Notes under the pieces: model-generated | Told to the model about the DNA's origin: nothing | Database searches by the model: none | Seen by the model: only the letters and a program-made list of their open reading frames with translations | In this document: piece after piece, positions 54,201-64,000 of the stretch | Position numbering within the stretch: the first letter of the stretch is position 1 | How the letters are laid out: each line of letters starts with the position of its first letter | Assembly (NCBI GenBank): GCA_021613335.1 | Contig: JAJTWR010000356.1 | Coordinates: 296,001-360,000, forward strand | Direction: 5' to 3' | Source: Whitmania pigra | Taxonomy: Eukaryota > Annelida > Clitellata > Hirudinida > Haemopidae | DNA: 64,000 nt | Position numbers and translations under genes: made by a program

Positions 54201-56379
54201 TACTATTTAAAATACATTTTAATTTTCGAAATTTGAATCGGTTTCACCTTTCGTTGAGCCTGCTCGTTTTGATTTTTTAATTTCCGGTCCGCGATTTGAG
54301 TTGAAAGTGTAACAGTTGCCGTGAAAATTGTTGACGAAATTGAAAAAATCTCTGAAAATATTTAATTACGAATGCTGATAAACTAAGATTAGATAAACTA
54401 GTGTTAAAGCACGCTACGATTTTTAATATTATTGTCATTGTTTTCATCTTCATATTATCATCACCATCATCAAATTCATCAACCTTGTCATCGTAGTGAT
54501 AATACTATAATAATACTAATATATTTATTTGTACATCGCCATAAGTGTAAGCGTCAGGGGCGCTTAACCATTTGTATAGCGCCGCATGTGGGCGATGCAA
54601 GCTGGGTTGCAAACACAACACTTAACGACTGTTGCTTTTACCGTCGTTCGCAGGCACGCTACCCTCTGAGTTAACTATTTATTTATTTATTTATTTGATT
54701 ATAGTCTTTTGCATAACTGAGATAATTTGGATCTCTGAGTTAACTTGCATAGCCGACTATTTATATAGCGCTCTTTCCCAAGGGCGCTTGTGGCAGTGCA
54801 GGCTGGGTTTCGAACACGACACGTTATCATCATTAGCATTATCACCTTCATCGTCCTAATCACGATCTTTACAATTATCATCGTCATCATTACCATCATC
54901 ATTACATAATTTATTAATCATTAATATAATTCCAAATTTAAATGTAATATTACCAACATACAACAAATCAATTACTCAAATCTGCAAGATTCTCCATCGT
55001 ACGTGCAGTCAAATACCATGTCGCGGTACGACTGTCCAAAGTACTGAACCATCCACTCATCTTCATGAGCAATTTTTTCCAAGATTAATCTCTTCGCCAA
55101 GTAATCCGATCTTTTATCCAAGTCGTTAATGTTCTTGAAGTATTCTATAGCAATCGACAAATAAACATAATTATTATTATTATTATTTATTATTATTATT
55201 ATTATCATAATCATCATTATAATCATCATTGTTATCATTATTATCATTATTATCATCATTATCATTATTATCATTATTAACATTATTGTCATTATTGTCA
55301 TTATTGTTATTATTGTTATTGTCGTCGTCGTCGTTGTTGTTGTTGTTAATATTATCATTATCATTAATATTTTTATTATTTTATTATTACTGTTATTGTT
55401 ATCATTATCATTGTTATTATTTTTATTATTATGTTTTTTATTATTATAATGCAATTTATTAAGAAGGCTATCAGTGACGCATTAATTAACGACATTGAAT
55501 TAGGAAATAAGCGGAGAAAATAAACACGCTTTCATAATCAAATTGCATCTGAATCATTTGGCTCACTTTCGCTGTTGTTGTAGTCGTAGTTGTTGTCGTT
55601 GCAACAAATGTTTTTGGAAGATTGACATTCGTCTATCGAATTGACAGGGAAGGAAGTCTTTTCAGTTGAAAAATCTGGAGAAGGATTAAGATGTGAATGA
55701 TTTTTTGTGGACAACCTCTCAATATAATCTTCGATTAGATCTCCCAGAAGGAATTTGGCGTATGGTTTCTTAATAGGGTTGTTATTGCAGATCGTGACTG
55801 CTGGGAACTCGATGACCCTGGAATGTTTGACCTCCACTACGATTGTCACGTTGTACGAGAAGTAACCGTCAGCTGCTTGTAAATATGTCATATTTATATT
55901 CATGTTCACATTCATATTCATATGTCGACAATTTTGTCAGGAGGAGTTGAAGCGCAAAATTAAATTCACGGATTTGTGAATTTATTTAATGTGAGCAATT
56001 CATAGCTAAATACTATTAATAATTTATTATAGTATGCCGTCAATCAATGCGAATAATTATGAAATTTTCAAACTCAAACCCAAATAATAAATGTTCCAGC
56101 ACAATCCTAGCAATGCAGCCATCATCGAAATGTTCCAGAGTGATCTTTTAAAGGGACCTTTATAATATTTATTTAAAAATTGACGATAATTTATTATTAA
56201 AATTTCAAAAATAAATTTGAATGAATTACCCTAAACTTTGCATATTAAATACCTTTTGCTCTGTGGATGTTTGGAATTCCGTGAGAAGTAGTCTGGACCT
56301 GGAAGGTAATCCAAGTGTCTGAAATTGATTTACCAACTGATCTCAGATAGTCTTTTACTCCGCTTTGAGAATTCTTCAT
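51255..56379 (-). CDS. DEG/ENaC-family sodium channel 4 (12 exons, 538 aa)
   Basis: Exons in transcript order: 56253-56379, 56080-56157, 55567-55872, 54976-55144, 54248-54351, 53832-53995, 52936-53043, 52658-52775, 52329-52407, 52131-52188, 51821-51955, 51255-51425. Phase is kept throughout. Seen: H33-G34 gating motif in TTSHGIPN, first membrane helix in exon 2, VIEFPAVTICNNNPIKK after it, Cys-rich loops in exons 8-9, and pore helix with G499-F-S501. It is closest by eye to channel 1 in exons 3 and 5 (NNPIKK, NNFHGNCYTFN). Introns contain a pogo-like MITE, two SINEs and an ATT/ATC microsatellite. Confidence 0.87.
53190..53790. mobile_element. pogo/Tigger-like MITE in intron 6 of channel 4
   Basis: The right end on the minus strand reads CAGTGGAACCCACTTATTTG beside a TA, the style of pogo/Tigger terminal repeats. 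The left side has GTCGAACTCGGTTATGTCG in the matching inverted sense. No transposase frame is seen, so it is non-autonomous. Confidence 0.5.
54535..54665 (-). mobile_element. tRNA-derived SINE copy in intron 4 of channel 4
   Basis: Minus-strand copy with the GGCGCTATACAAATGG motif and the GGTAAAAGCAACAGTCG segment shared with the copy at 24960, but with a degraded box B. Confidence 0.6.
54735..54835 (-). mobile_element. Second tRNA-derived SINE copy in intron 4 of channel 4
   Basis: Minus-strand copy with box B-like GTGTTCGAAACCC and the AGCGCTATATAAATAG motif. It ends in sequence shared with the neighbouring copy (CTCTGAGTTAACT), so the two were inserted in the same direction about 100 bp apart. 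Confidence 0.65.
55170..55450. repeat. ATT/ATC/GTT microsatellite in intron 3 of channel 4
   Basis: Compound triplet repeat covering most of the intron upstream of the exon at 54976-55144. It gives false Leu/Ser and Ile/Thr frames. Confidence 0.9.
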
Positions 56380-56773
56380 GACGCATTCAATGTTTTACTG
56401 GAATTTTTAAACAAACAAAAATCGTTAATTATTTAATTTTAATATCAATTAATATTAGTTAATATCAATTAATAACTATAAATTGAAACTTCTATATTTA
56501 AATATATTTTTTACACTTTAGATTACTTTTTTTTTACTACTATCAATCATTTCCAACGAATAACGCAATATCAAGATTAATTCTCTTATTTGTGCTGGAT
56601 GAATCAACGTTGAGAGGATTGTACAACGAACGAGATGGTGTAGCATGTTTATAAACTGGAAAACATGTATTGGAAAATATAACAACATTCCAAATAGATA
56701 TTCATTACACAACTGCACTGTGCTTTTTATCCTTCCCTGCGATTCGGGAATATTGTTTGTAAATGTTTAATTT

Positions 56774-56855
56774 AGGGCTGCGGATTTAACCGATTAACCG
56801 TTGAAAATTTTAAGCAATTAAAATTTTTTTGCCTGATTAATCGGTATTTCTCAGT
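56774..56855 (+). mobile_element. hAT-type terminal sequence fragment
   Basis: TAGGGCTGCGGATTTAACCG followed by ATTAACCG resembles the TAGGGCTGC-ATTAATCG ends of hAT elements known from other animals. A mirrored GATTAATCGG occurs about 55 bases on. No transposase is seen. Confidence 0.4.
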
Positions 56856-56914
56856 TTCTTTTTATCTTTTTATCTACTTACCTTTCCCCACATTATCATT
56901 GTTATTTTAGTTAG

Positions 56915-56965
56915 AGCATTGGCGCAACCAGCGGGGGGGGCTCAGGGGGCGCAGGGGGATTCTCA
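56915..56965. mobile_element. G-run transposon end candidate
   Basis: GGCGCAACCAGCGGGGGGGG and CTCAGGGGGCGCAGGGGGAT stand out in AT-rich DNA and look like the G-rich ends of DNA transposons. No partner end was identified. Confidence 0.3.
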
Positions 56966-58375
56966 ATATGCCACAACAATAGGCACAACAATCACGAACC
57001 CTGTTACTTCATGAATTTATGATCATTGTTTTCTATTCGTTTTGTCATATTGATATAATTATCATAATAATTGTAATTTATCAACAATGTGAAATAAAAT
57101 GTTTAAACGTTATACTTACTTATTGATTATAATTTAAATTCTCTTTTATCAAAAACAAAGATCAAACCGGAAATTAAATATGGACGCTTGTTTTCAATCT
57201 AACTATAATAATTATTGTCAAAACGTTTAATAAAAATCTAATATCAAAAGCCAAAACTTTTAATAAAAACTTGAATTTGACGGTTATTTAAAGTTTTCAG
57301 TACAAAAACTAATTTACCACGTTATTCCGTTTTCATTTTATTGCAAAATAATTTACGACGCTAAAATACAGTTTAATCAATAATACCTACTATTAGGCAA
57401 AAGGAACTTATGGGTGATAGTGTTCATTTTGAAAACTTATCTCAGGGTGGCAAAGCAACTATTTTGCGTTCTGGTCCAATTAGGGTTACCCTGGATAAAC
57501 TACCAAAAAATAACCAAAATTGCTCCTTTCAGCTCTGGGAACAAAACAGATTTTCACAGACCAATCGAAAAATTATTTTGTAACTGCAAACACATCAAAA
57601 TGTAATATAGACTACAACATTTCGAAATTGTTTTAGACTGTTTAGGATCTTAACTTTGTACATAATTTAGAATAAGTAAAATGTTTAGGATATCAATCAT
57701 ATCATACAGTACAATTTTAAACATATTGACATTGCGATTGTGATCGACTGAGACCTTTTTAAATAAAATGAAATTAATATTTTATGAATTTAATATAATG
57801 TCTGTTCATCACTATTGCTCATTACTCTAACCAAAAAAGAAAATTGTCTTTTTGTAGTCTCAAACTTTCTATTTTAAATTTTCAGACATACAGCTCGTGA
57901 AATTATTTGGAGCTATTTTTGCATTTTCTTCCTTCATATGAAAAAGGATGAATTGAAGATTATTTGTCTAAAGAATCTACCTGAGTAAAATTTATGAATC
58001 ATTCACTTGAGTTCGAATTACTTGCATTAACATTTTGCTTCATTCATATTTATTAACAATCATTAGCAGCTAAGTTAGAACATCGTATGGGCTATTACTT
58101 CCATTCGTAAGGAATGAACAATTTTTGTGACGAAACGTGACGATATTTGAGGGTAAAAATAGGCCAAAATTGTCGTTTATGGACAACTCCTAAATGCTCA
58201 TTTTTTACATTTTGCCACCAATAAATAATAACCAAATTAAATATATAAAGTTTTTAAAAAAAACGGTCAAAACTCTGAGCTATCAATTAAATTTTTCTTT
58301 TGCTAATCTTCCATACCTTTATTTATTTTATATTACAACATTTAAAATAAGAATAATTCTTTGAAATGAACACTT

Positions 58376-58590
58376 TGCTAAGATCTGCTCTTACGTATTC
58401 AAAGAAAGAAAACAACAAAGCTGCACTCCTTCAGATTTTGAAGCTGTTCTTTCATTGGAATACGGTGTCAATTCCAAGGTCTTCCATTTAGATAAAATAC
58501 ACTCAGAAGCAAGCAACACGTCACACTTTTGAATTTCCGAACGTAGAGGTGATCTAGGCTACCACTGCAGATGAGATCTGGAAATTAAAG
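58376..58590 (-). pseudogene. Remnant of a third RING-family gene
   Basis: The minus strand keeps a decayed piece of the C-terminal region of the RING genes: the stretch around CTTCAGATTTTGAAGCTGTT and the segment for the VRKFKSVTC-like motif match 59390-59500 and 62440-62560. The RING exon is missing and the upstream-region repeat of this family (58592-58710) follows directly, so an internal deletion removed most of the gene. Confidence 0.65.
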
Positions 58591-59256
58591 GTGTAAGCCG
58601 CACTAGCAACACGCTGGAAAGGATTAATTTCAATATCGATTTCCGATCGCATTTATCAGATCCTTTAAAATTTCCAAGCTGATTATGACTTGCTGCTTTG
58701 CTAAGACCGGTAAAACTAAATAGAAGCCAGTATGTTATTATAACATAATAATTATTGTATCAGGGAATCTTTTCAGGGTAGAAGTATTACTGTTGTGTGT
58801 GACGTTCCGAGCAATCATTAATGATGCATTATCTGAAAATGCATATAAAAACATTTTTTTTAATTTCTCCTCATTGCCAAGCAAAACATATGTACAAGAT
58901 AATTACAAAGAGTTTTTTGCATAACTAAGATGATTTGGAAATTATGGACATACCTTTGCTAACATTTAAAAACAAAAAGCAGGCAAGATGGATAATTGGA
59001 AGCCCAAACCAGATAATTAAGATATGGAAATATGAATGAATGTAATGTTACAGCTACTGACGAGCTCAAATAACGACTGATTAACAATAAGTTTGTTTAA
59101 TGAGCAGCATTTTACCATCGATTTTATTTCACCTTCTAAAACTTATTTTCTCAAACTCTTGACTATTAATATTTCTTATAATAATTTCCTTTATTTCTTT
59201 GTCCTTCGTAAGTTTCCTTAAATTTTCATATCTTCATTTAAGATTAATGAATAAGT

Positions 59257-60359
59257 CTATTTATTTTGTATCTGATCTTTACAACAATTACTTTCAGAGT
59301 AATCACTGGGAATAGACATTTTGCTCACATCAAAAGTAGGAAAGACTGCTCTTAAGCCTTTACGAAAAGAAACATCAAAATTGTACTCCTTCAGATTTCG
59401 AAGCTGTTCTTTCATTGGAATACGGTGTCTAATATTGTGATCTCCAGAATATCCAAGCAGAAGCAAATAACATGTTACGCTTTTGAATTTCCGAACATAG
59501 ATGTGATCAAAAAAATCTCTGCTTTTGAAAATGAGATTTGGAAATACTCTCCAGCATGCGTCCAACTGTTTGTTTATATATCCAACAACCTCATCAGCAT
59601 ATTCATTGTCTTGACCAATATCTGCATCGTCGTTTGGCGAAATAACAAGTCTTAACGACAAGCAAAGCATAAAACAACCAAAAACAACACTTTTCGCCCC
59701 ATTTTCCTGCTTAATGATGGCATAACTTGATCCTTTCTTCAACAACCTTCCTTCATCTTTGTGCTTCTTCAGATTTAAGTGTTCTATTCCTATTATCCCT
59801 TTGTAGCTTTCCTTATAAAACTGGCTCTTAAATATAAATCTGATTAAATCGTTCCAAACATCATTAAGATCTGCCACAAATTCTTTTATAATCGGAAAAT
59901 AGTTGGATGAGCAGGAACTGTGTTCATCAAATATGCTTTCAAAATTCTTAATGGAGCAACTAACTGGTTTATTTAGCGTTAGTGTTTTTTCAAATGTTTG
60001 CCTACATATCGGACATATCTTCCTAAAAATATAAATATTTCATTTTAAAATCCCTTTAAAATATTAATTTGAATTAAATTGCAAATAATATCAACTTACT
60101 TAGGTCCCAATTGTTCAACACAGTTTAAACAGAACAAGTGACTGCATTTATCAAGCATCGATACTTTTCCTGAGTTTAGCGAATCGTAGCAAATTGGGCA
60201 TACCACATCTCCTTCGATTTCTTTGTAAACGACATTCACAGGCAATCCTTCGCAGAATTCGGAGGTGCAATAATTCAAAAGAACGTCAGTATCATTTTTG
60301 TTAACGTTATCCTCCTTTATATTTAGTTTCTCCAATCCTTGAATTACCATCGTGCTCAT
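59257..60359 (-). CDS. RING-finger protein 1 (two exons, 340 aa), C-terminal region unrecognised
   Basis: Exons 60100-60359 and 59257-60022 join in phase 2. The RING is split by the intron: CPICYDSL, CSHLFCLNC in exon 1 and CPICRQTF in exon 2 give C-x2-C, C-x-H-x2-C-x2-C and C-x2-C, the C3HC4 zinc ligands of an E3 ubiquitin ligase type RING. About 230 residues follow, with VADLNDVWNDLIRFI, a GIIGIEHLNLKKH segment, a NDDADIGQDNEYADEVVGYI segment and VRKFKSVTCYLL. I do not recognise this part as a known domain. A paralogue lies at 62318-63338. Substrate and pathway are unknown. The 340-residue count excludes the stop. Confidence 0.8.
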
Positions 60360-60779
60360 GAATTATAAAACAGGTTAATGTTATATTTTAAGATATTTAT
60401 TTATTAATTACGTTTTCTGCGGAGCTTCGTTTCAAAGGTTTAAATATCAATCTTTATTACTTAAAATCAATAAAATTTTAAAAAAAGAAAATATAGTAAA
60501 CTTATGACGACTCAGGTCAAGTTTTTAAGCCGCATTAACAACACACTTGAGATGATGAATTTCACTATCGATTTTTACATTTAAAATTTCAAGCTGCTTA
60601 TGACCTAATGCTATTACCAATGCAATGTAATTTACCTAGAAATTATGCCACATTATCAATTTCCATTTCAATGTGTACCTTTGATTGGAACTTATTTTTA
60701 TTTATTTATTTAGCGACCAATTGACTGCTTTATATATTCTAATCTCATCTAATATAATCGTGTATGATAACACTACCAA
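60360..60779. repeat. Upstream region of RING gene 1, shared by the family
   Basis: The part 60514-60615 matches 58592-58710, 62040-62095 and 63563-63650: all have a (AA)GCCGCA-like start, a TTGA-GAT-AATTTCA core and a GATTT segment. It is probably the promoter region carried along by each duplication. Confidence 0.6.
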
Positions 60780-61658
60780 TTGGAGGCCCTAGGCGAAGTG
60801 AATTTGATGACCCCAAATGAAATAAAGAAATAAAAAATAAATACGAAAAAAATTAAATTACGAAATTTATTATAAACTATCTGTATTTATATCTAAATCA
60901 AAAAATAACTGAAATTTACACAAACATATTCGTGCAGATGTCATAAACCTTCAACGAAAATCAACTTTTCGTGCTTTGGTGGCAGCAAAGTCTGTAATAA
61001 ATTTGGAATAATCCAGAGACTGGACGATATCTCGTTGGGTAGATGTCATTGCCAGACTGTTCAGGTGTTCTTGCGTCATAGTGGTTCTTAAATAGTGTTT
61101 TATTAATTTCAACTTGGAAAACCTTTTATCCACCTATGCAACAGTAATCGGAATTGTCAATGCTATACGAAGAGCTATAGCGACATTTGGAGCAGCAGTA
61201 TTCAAACCATGATCATAAATAAAACGTAAATCATCAAGAGAAGATGAAACAGTATCTGGAACAATTTTGGAAAATATTTGCAGTTCACTACATAAATCCT
61301 TCGAATCAATATCTGAACCAGATGCATCGGCGAGCGCAATATTCAAATCCATGCAACACTTCATCAAATCGTTTTGGTCGAATTCTGCAATTTTTTTGAT
61401 ATTGTGCAGAAATCCAAGAAGACCAAAATGACGTTTCATTTGCTCAAAACGTGCAGTCAACAACGTGACATAACTGCTTGATCTAACAAAGCATTAAAAA
61501 ATTCCACTCGATATTTTTTTTTGAATATAACAATGATTCATCTATGTTTTCGCTCTTTAAATATATAAAAAAATTTTCTTATGATTCCTGTGCGAGGCTC
61601 CCACCAATCGATGGTCCTAGGCGGTTGCCTAGTTTTCTTATGCCTAAGGCCGGCCCTG
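60780..61658 (-). mobile_element. Dead hAT transposon inserted in the RING array
   Basis: One end reads CAGGGCCGGCCTTAGGCATA on the minus strand (61639-61658), a typical hAT terminus. The other end near 60784 has GGAGGCCCTAGGCG. The interior holds a broken transposase (60951-61463). A clean 8-bp duplication was not found, so the left end may be truncated. Confidence 0.65.
60951..61463 (-). pseudogene. hAT (ZMYM1-like) transposase C-terminal remnant
   Basis: Two frames, 61134-61463 and 60951-61133, form one open stretch interrupted by a single TAG. The order is NVAIALRIALTIPITVA, stop, then KRFSKLKLIKHYLRTTMTQE and LNSLAMTS, the hAT dimerisation domain. It belongs to a different hAT lineage from the one in the foldback elements. 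Confidence 0.75.
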
Positions 61659-62317
61659 TGGACAGTGATGGACACTAACTAAATTTTTACAGTTAAACTT
61701 TAACTTAATTTCAACTAAATAATTTTAGTTACAACCACTTTATAAAAGTGTTCAAAATAAAAGTAGTTAAACTTCACACATTTATTTCATTAAATATCAG
61801 TTGTCAAAATGACTCAATCTTATTAGTGTTTATTTTACATAAAAAAACTGCAAAGGGATTTCCAATTTTTTTTTTATGTCATGATAATATCTAGACCGAA
61901 ATTGTCTTCAGATTTCAATCTTGTTCGAATAAAAATCAGCATATCAATAGCCTCATCAGTCATTTTGCAGCTACAAGTAGTCAACACCTACATGTGTATG
62001 AGGCTGTCCTGAACAGTCTTTCAACAGCTGCAAAACTTGGAACTGCAAAGGCAACTCGATTGAAAAGATTAATTTCAATTTGGATTTCCGATTAAAGGAA
62101 GTAAGGAAAGCAACTGGTGGATGAAAAGTAAATTTTAATTTTGTTATTTATCCAAAATAAAACTTATGCACAACTTAATGAAAAAATGAGAATATATTTA
62201 CAGATTTATAACAAAAATTACTAAAATTAATCATCAGAATCATCGCCTTTACCCTTTTGTCCTTCGTAGGTATCCTTATCTTTCGTTCATTCACTTAGAA
62301 GAATCAGTCTCTTAATT
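61659..62317. other. Spacer with an orphan copy of the RING upstream repeat
   Basis: The stretch 62040-62095 matches the upstream region of the RING genes but has no RING gene beside it on the expected side. Nothing else is recognised. Confidence 0.5.
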
Positions 62318-63338
62318 TTATGTTTCACTCTCACAACAATTACTTTTAGAGTAATATCTGGAGGTAGACAATCTGTTAACTTTCATTGAAGGAAAGCCTG
62401 CTCTTATGCTTTCAAAGAAAGCATCATCAAAATTACACTTCTTCAGATTTCTAAGTTGTTCTTTCATTGGAACACGGTGTCTACTCCAATCATGTCCGTA
62501 GTCAGGAACACCACTCGTAAGCAAGTAACATGTCACATTTTTGAATTTCCGAACGTACAGGTGATTTAAAAAATCACTGCACATAAGATGGGGAAATACT
62601 CTCCAGCATGCTTCCAACTGTTTGTTCATATATCCAACAGCCTCATCAGCGTATTCATTGTCCTGACCAATATCGATGTCATCGTTTGGCGAAATAACAA
62701 GTCTTAACCACATGTGAGATATAAAACAGCCAACAACAACATTTATCGTCTTATTTCCCTTGTTAATGACGGCATGATTTAATCCTCTATTCAATAACGT
62801 ACCTTCATCTTCATATTTCTTCAGACTTAAATGTTCCATTCCTACTATTCCACGGTAGTCCTTTCTATGAACCTGAGTCTTATATATAAATCCGATTAAG
62901 TCCTTCCACACATCATTAAGATCTGCCATAAATTCGTCAATAATGTTAGAATAGCAGGAGTGGTATTCTTCAAGTAGAATTTCCCAATTTTCAATGGAGC
63001 AACTAACTGGTTTATTTAGCGTTAGTGTTTTTTTAAATGTTTGCCTACACATCGGACATCCATTCCTAAAAACATAAATATTAAATTTTAATAAACGTTT
63101 AAAATATTGTTTTGATAGAAATTACAAATAATATCCCAACTTACTTAGGTTCCCAATTTCCAATGCAGTTTAAACAGAATAAGTGACAGCATTTAATAAG
63201 CATCAATACTTTTCCTGAGTTTAGCGAATTGTAGCAAATTGGGCATGTCGCTTCTCCTTCGATTTCTTTGTAATCGACGTTCATCGGCAATCCTTTGCAG
63301 CCATATGAAGTGCAATAACCCACAAGAACACCCGGCAT
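62318..63338 (-). CDS. RING-finger protein 2 (two exons, 313 aa), shortened N-terminus
   Basis: Exons 63145-63338 and 62318-63065, same intron position and phase as RING gene 1. RING ligands are CPICYNSL, CCHLFCLNC and CPMCRQTF. The C-terminal region keeps ADLNDVWKDLIGFI, GMEHLSLKKYEDEG and NDDIDIGQDNEYADEAVGYM. The ATG that starts RING gene 1 is ATA here, followed by a stop 10 codons on, so translation would have to begin at the Met at 63336-63338, 22 residues later. The gene may be functional from that start or be on the way to a pseudogene. Confidence 0.7.
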
Positions 63339-64000
63339 ATTTTTATAAACACTTTCTTCTTCTAAACTTTACCACAGTAATTGAATTACCGCAGTGCTTA
63401 TAAATTATAGCCCAAGTTATTATGTTGTAAGTTGTTTATGTAGTAATTATGTTTTCAATGTGGAGCTTCATTTCAAAGGTTTAAATATTAATCTTTATTA
63501 CTTTAACTTAATAGAATTTAAAAAAAAGGAAATGTAATAAATTTATGACGACACAGATTAAACCTTTAAGCGGCACTAGCAACTCGCTTGAAAGGATTAA
63601 TTTCAATTTGGATTTCCCATCGCATTTATCAAAATTTCTAAAACAGGCATGTCAAAATCAAATAGCATGGGTTGCTAAAGATAATTTAAGTACACCGGCA
63701 AGCCAAACCAACAAAGGAATGAAACCTACATTGTAATTTTATTGAATTATATTTTATTTTATTTTGTTTATTTTATTAAATGGGTAAAGGACCGAAGCCT
63801 CTTACCTGCCCAATATCCAACAGCAAAACATTGAGAAAAGATATATTTAATTAACAGGCATGATACAATGGCTACAGTACATACAACGCCAAATTTAACA
63901 GTTGTAATCGAACATTTATTCTGAAGTCATTTATTCAAGACAATTCTGAAGTCATCTTTAATGTTTCGTTCTGTGGCTGGATGTCTCCTTTTCATGACAA
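63339..64000. other. Upstream region of RING gene 2
   Basis: Contains another copy of the family upstream repeat at about 63563-63650. No coding exon is supported to the end of the window. Confidence 0.5.

Larger units (their letters stand above)
56380..58375. other. Spacer upstream of channel 4
   Basis: No coding exon is supported. It holds at least two probable transposon ends, listed separately at 56774 and 56915. Confidence 0.45.

Noticed and set aside
55170..55462. Leu/Ser-rich and Ile/Thr-rich frames
   Set aside because: Microsatellite artefact in intron 3 of channel 4.

Overview
Eukaryotic, AT-rich genomic DNA. All recovered protein genes are split by GT-AG introns, and homopurine/homopyrimidine and (TAA)n tracts, SINEs, LINEs and DNA transposons fill the introns and spacers. 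The gene content (four DEG/ENaC channels, a DPP6/DPP10-type pseudoenzyme, an ADAM/ADAMTS-type protein, a Cys-module protein, RING proteins) points to an invertebrate animal. A lophotrochozoan such as an annelid or leech fits the style, but that is a guess, not something the sequence proves.

Layout. 1-699: 3' terminal exon of an unrecognised gene with a His-rich stretch. 3582-9460 (+): DEG/ENaC channel 1 in 13 exons. 11231-22553 (+): a type II membrane protein of the DPP6/DPP10 class in 25 exons, with the catalytic Ser and His lost. 23925-33428 (-): DEG/ENaC channel 2 in 12 exons. Its seventh intron holds about 900 bp of (TAA)n-type microsatellite and a nearly intact two-ORF non-LTR retrotransposon of R4/Dong type on the other strand. 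34291-35332 and 43734-44715: two copies of a foldback transposon with long, internally repeated arms, target-site duplications and a hAT transposase tail. Between them lie a Cys-module gene (36631-37972, +, one frame break) and a membrane-anchored ADAM/ADAMTS-like protein (38374-43269, -, 17 exons) whose zinc-binding motif is destroyed. 45684-49771 (-) and 51255-56379 (-): DEG/ENaC channels 3 and 4, 12 exons each. 58.3-64 kb: a decaying tandem family of RING-finger genes interrupted by a dead hAT transposon.

The gene models were built by joining exons by hand at AG/GT sites. For the four channels, the pseudoenzyme and the ADAM-like gene every junction keeps phase and total coding length is a multiple of three (663, 568, 535, 538, 863 and 759 residues). 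The four channels share exon phases and many exact exon lengths (78, 164, 79 and 58 bp in all four), so they arose by local duplication. Channels 1 and 2 also share a 95-base identical block inside otherwise diverged exons, which looks like gene conversion. Channels and a DPP6/10-like protein (a known ancillary subunit class for Kv4 channels) both concern membrane excitability, but nothing here shows that they work together.
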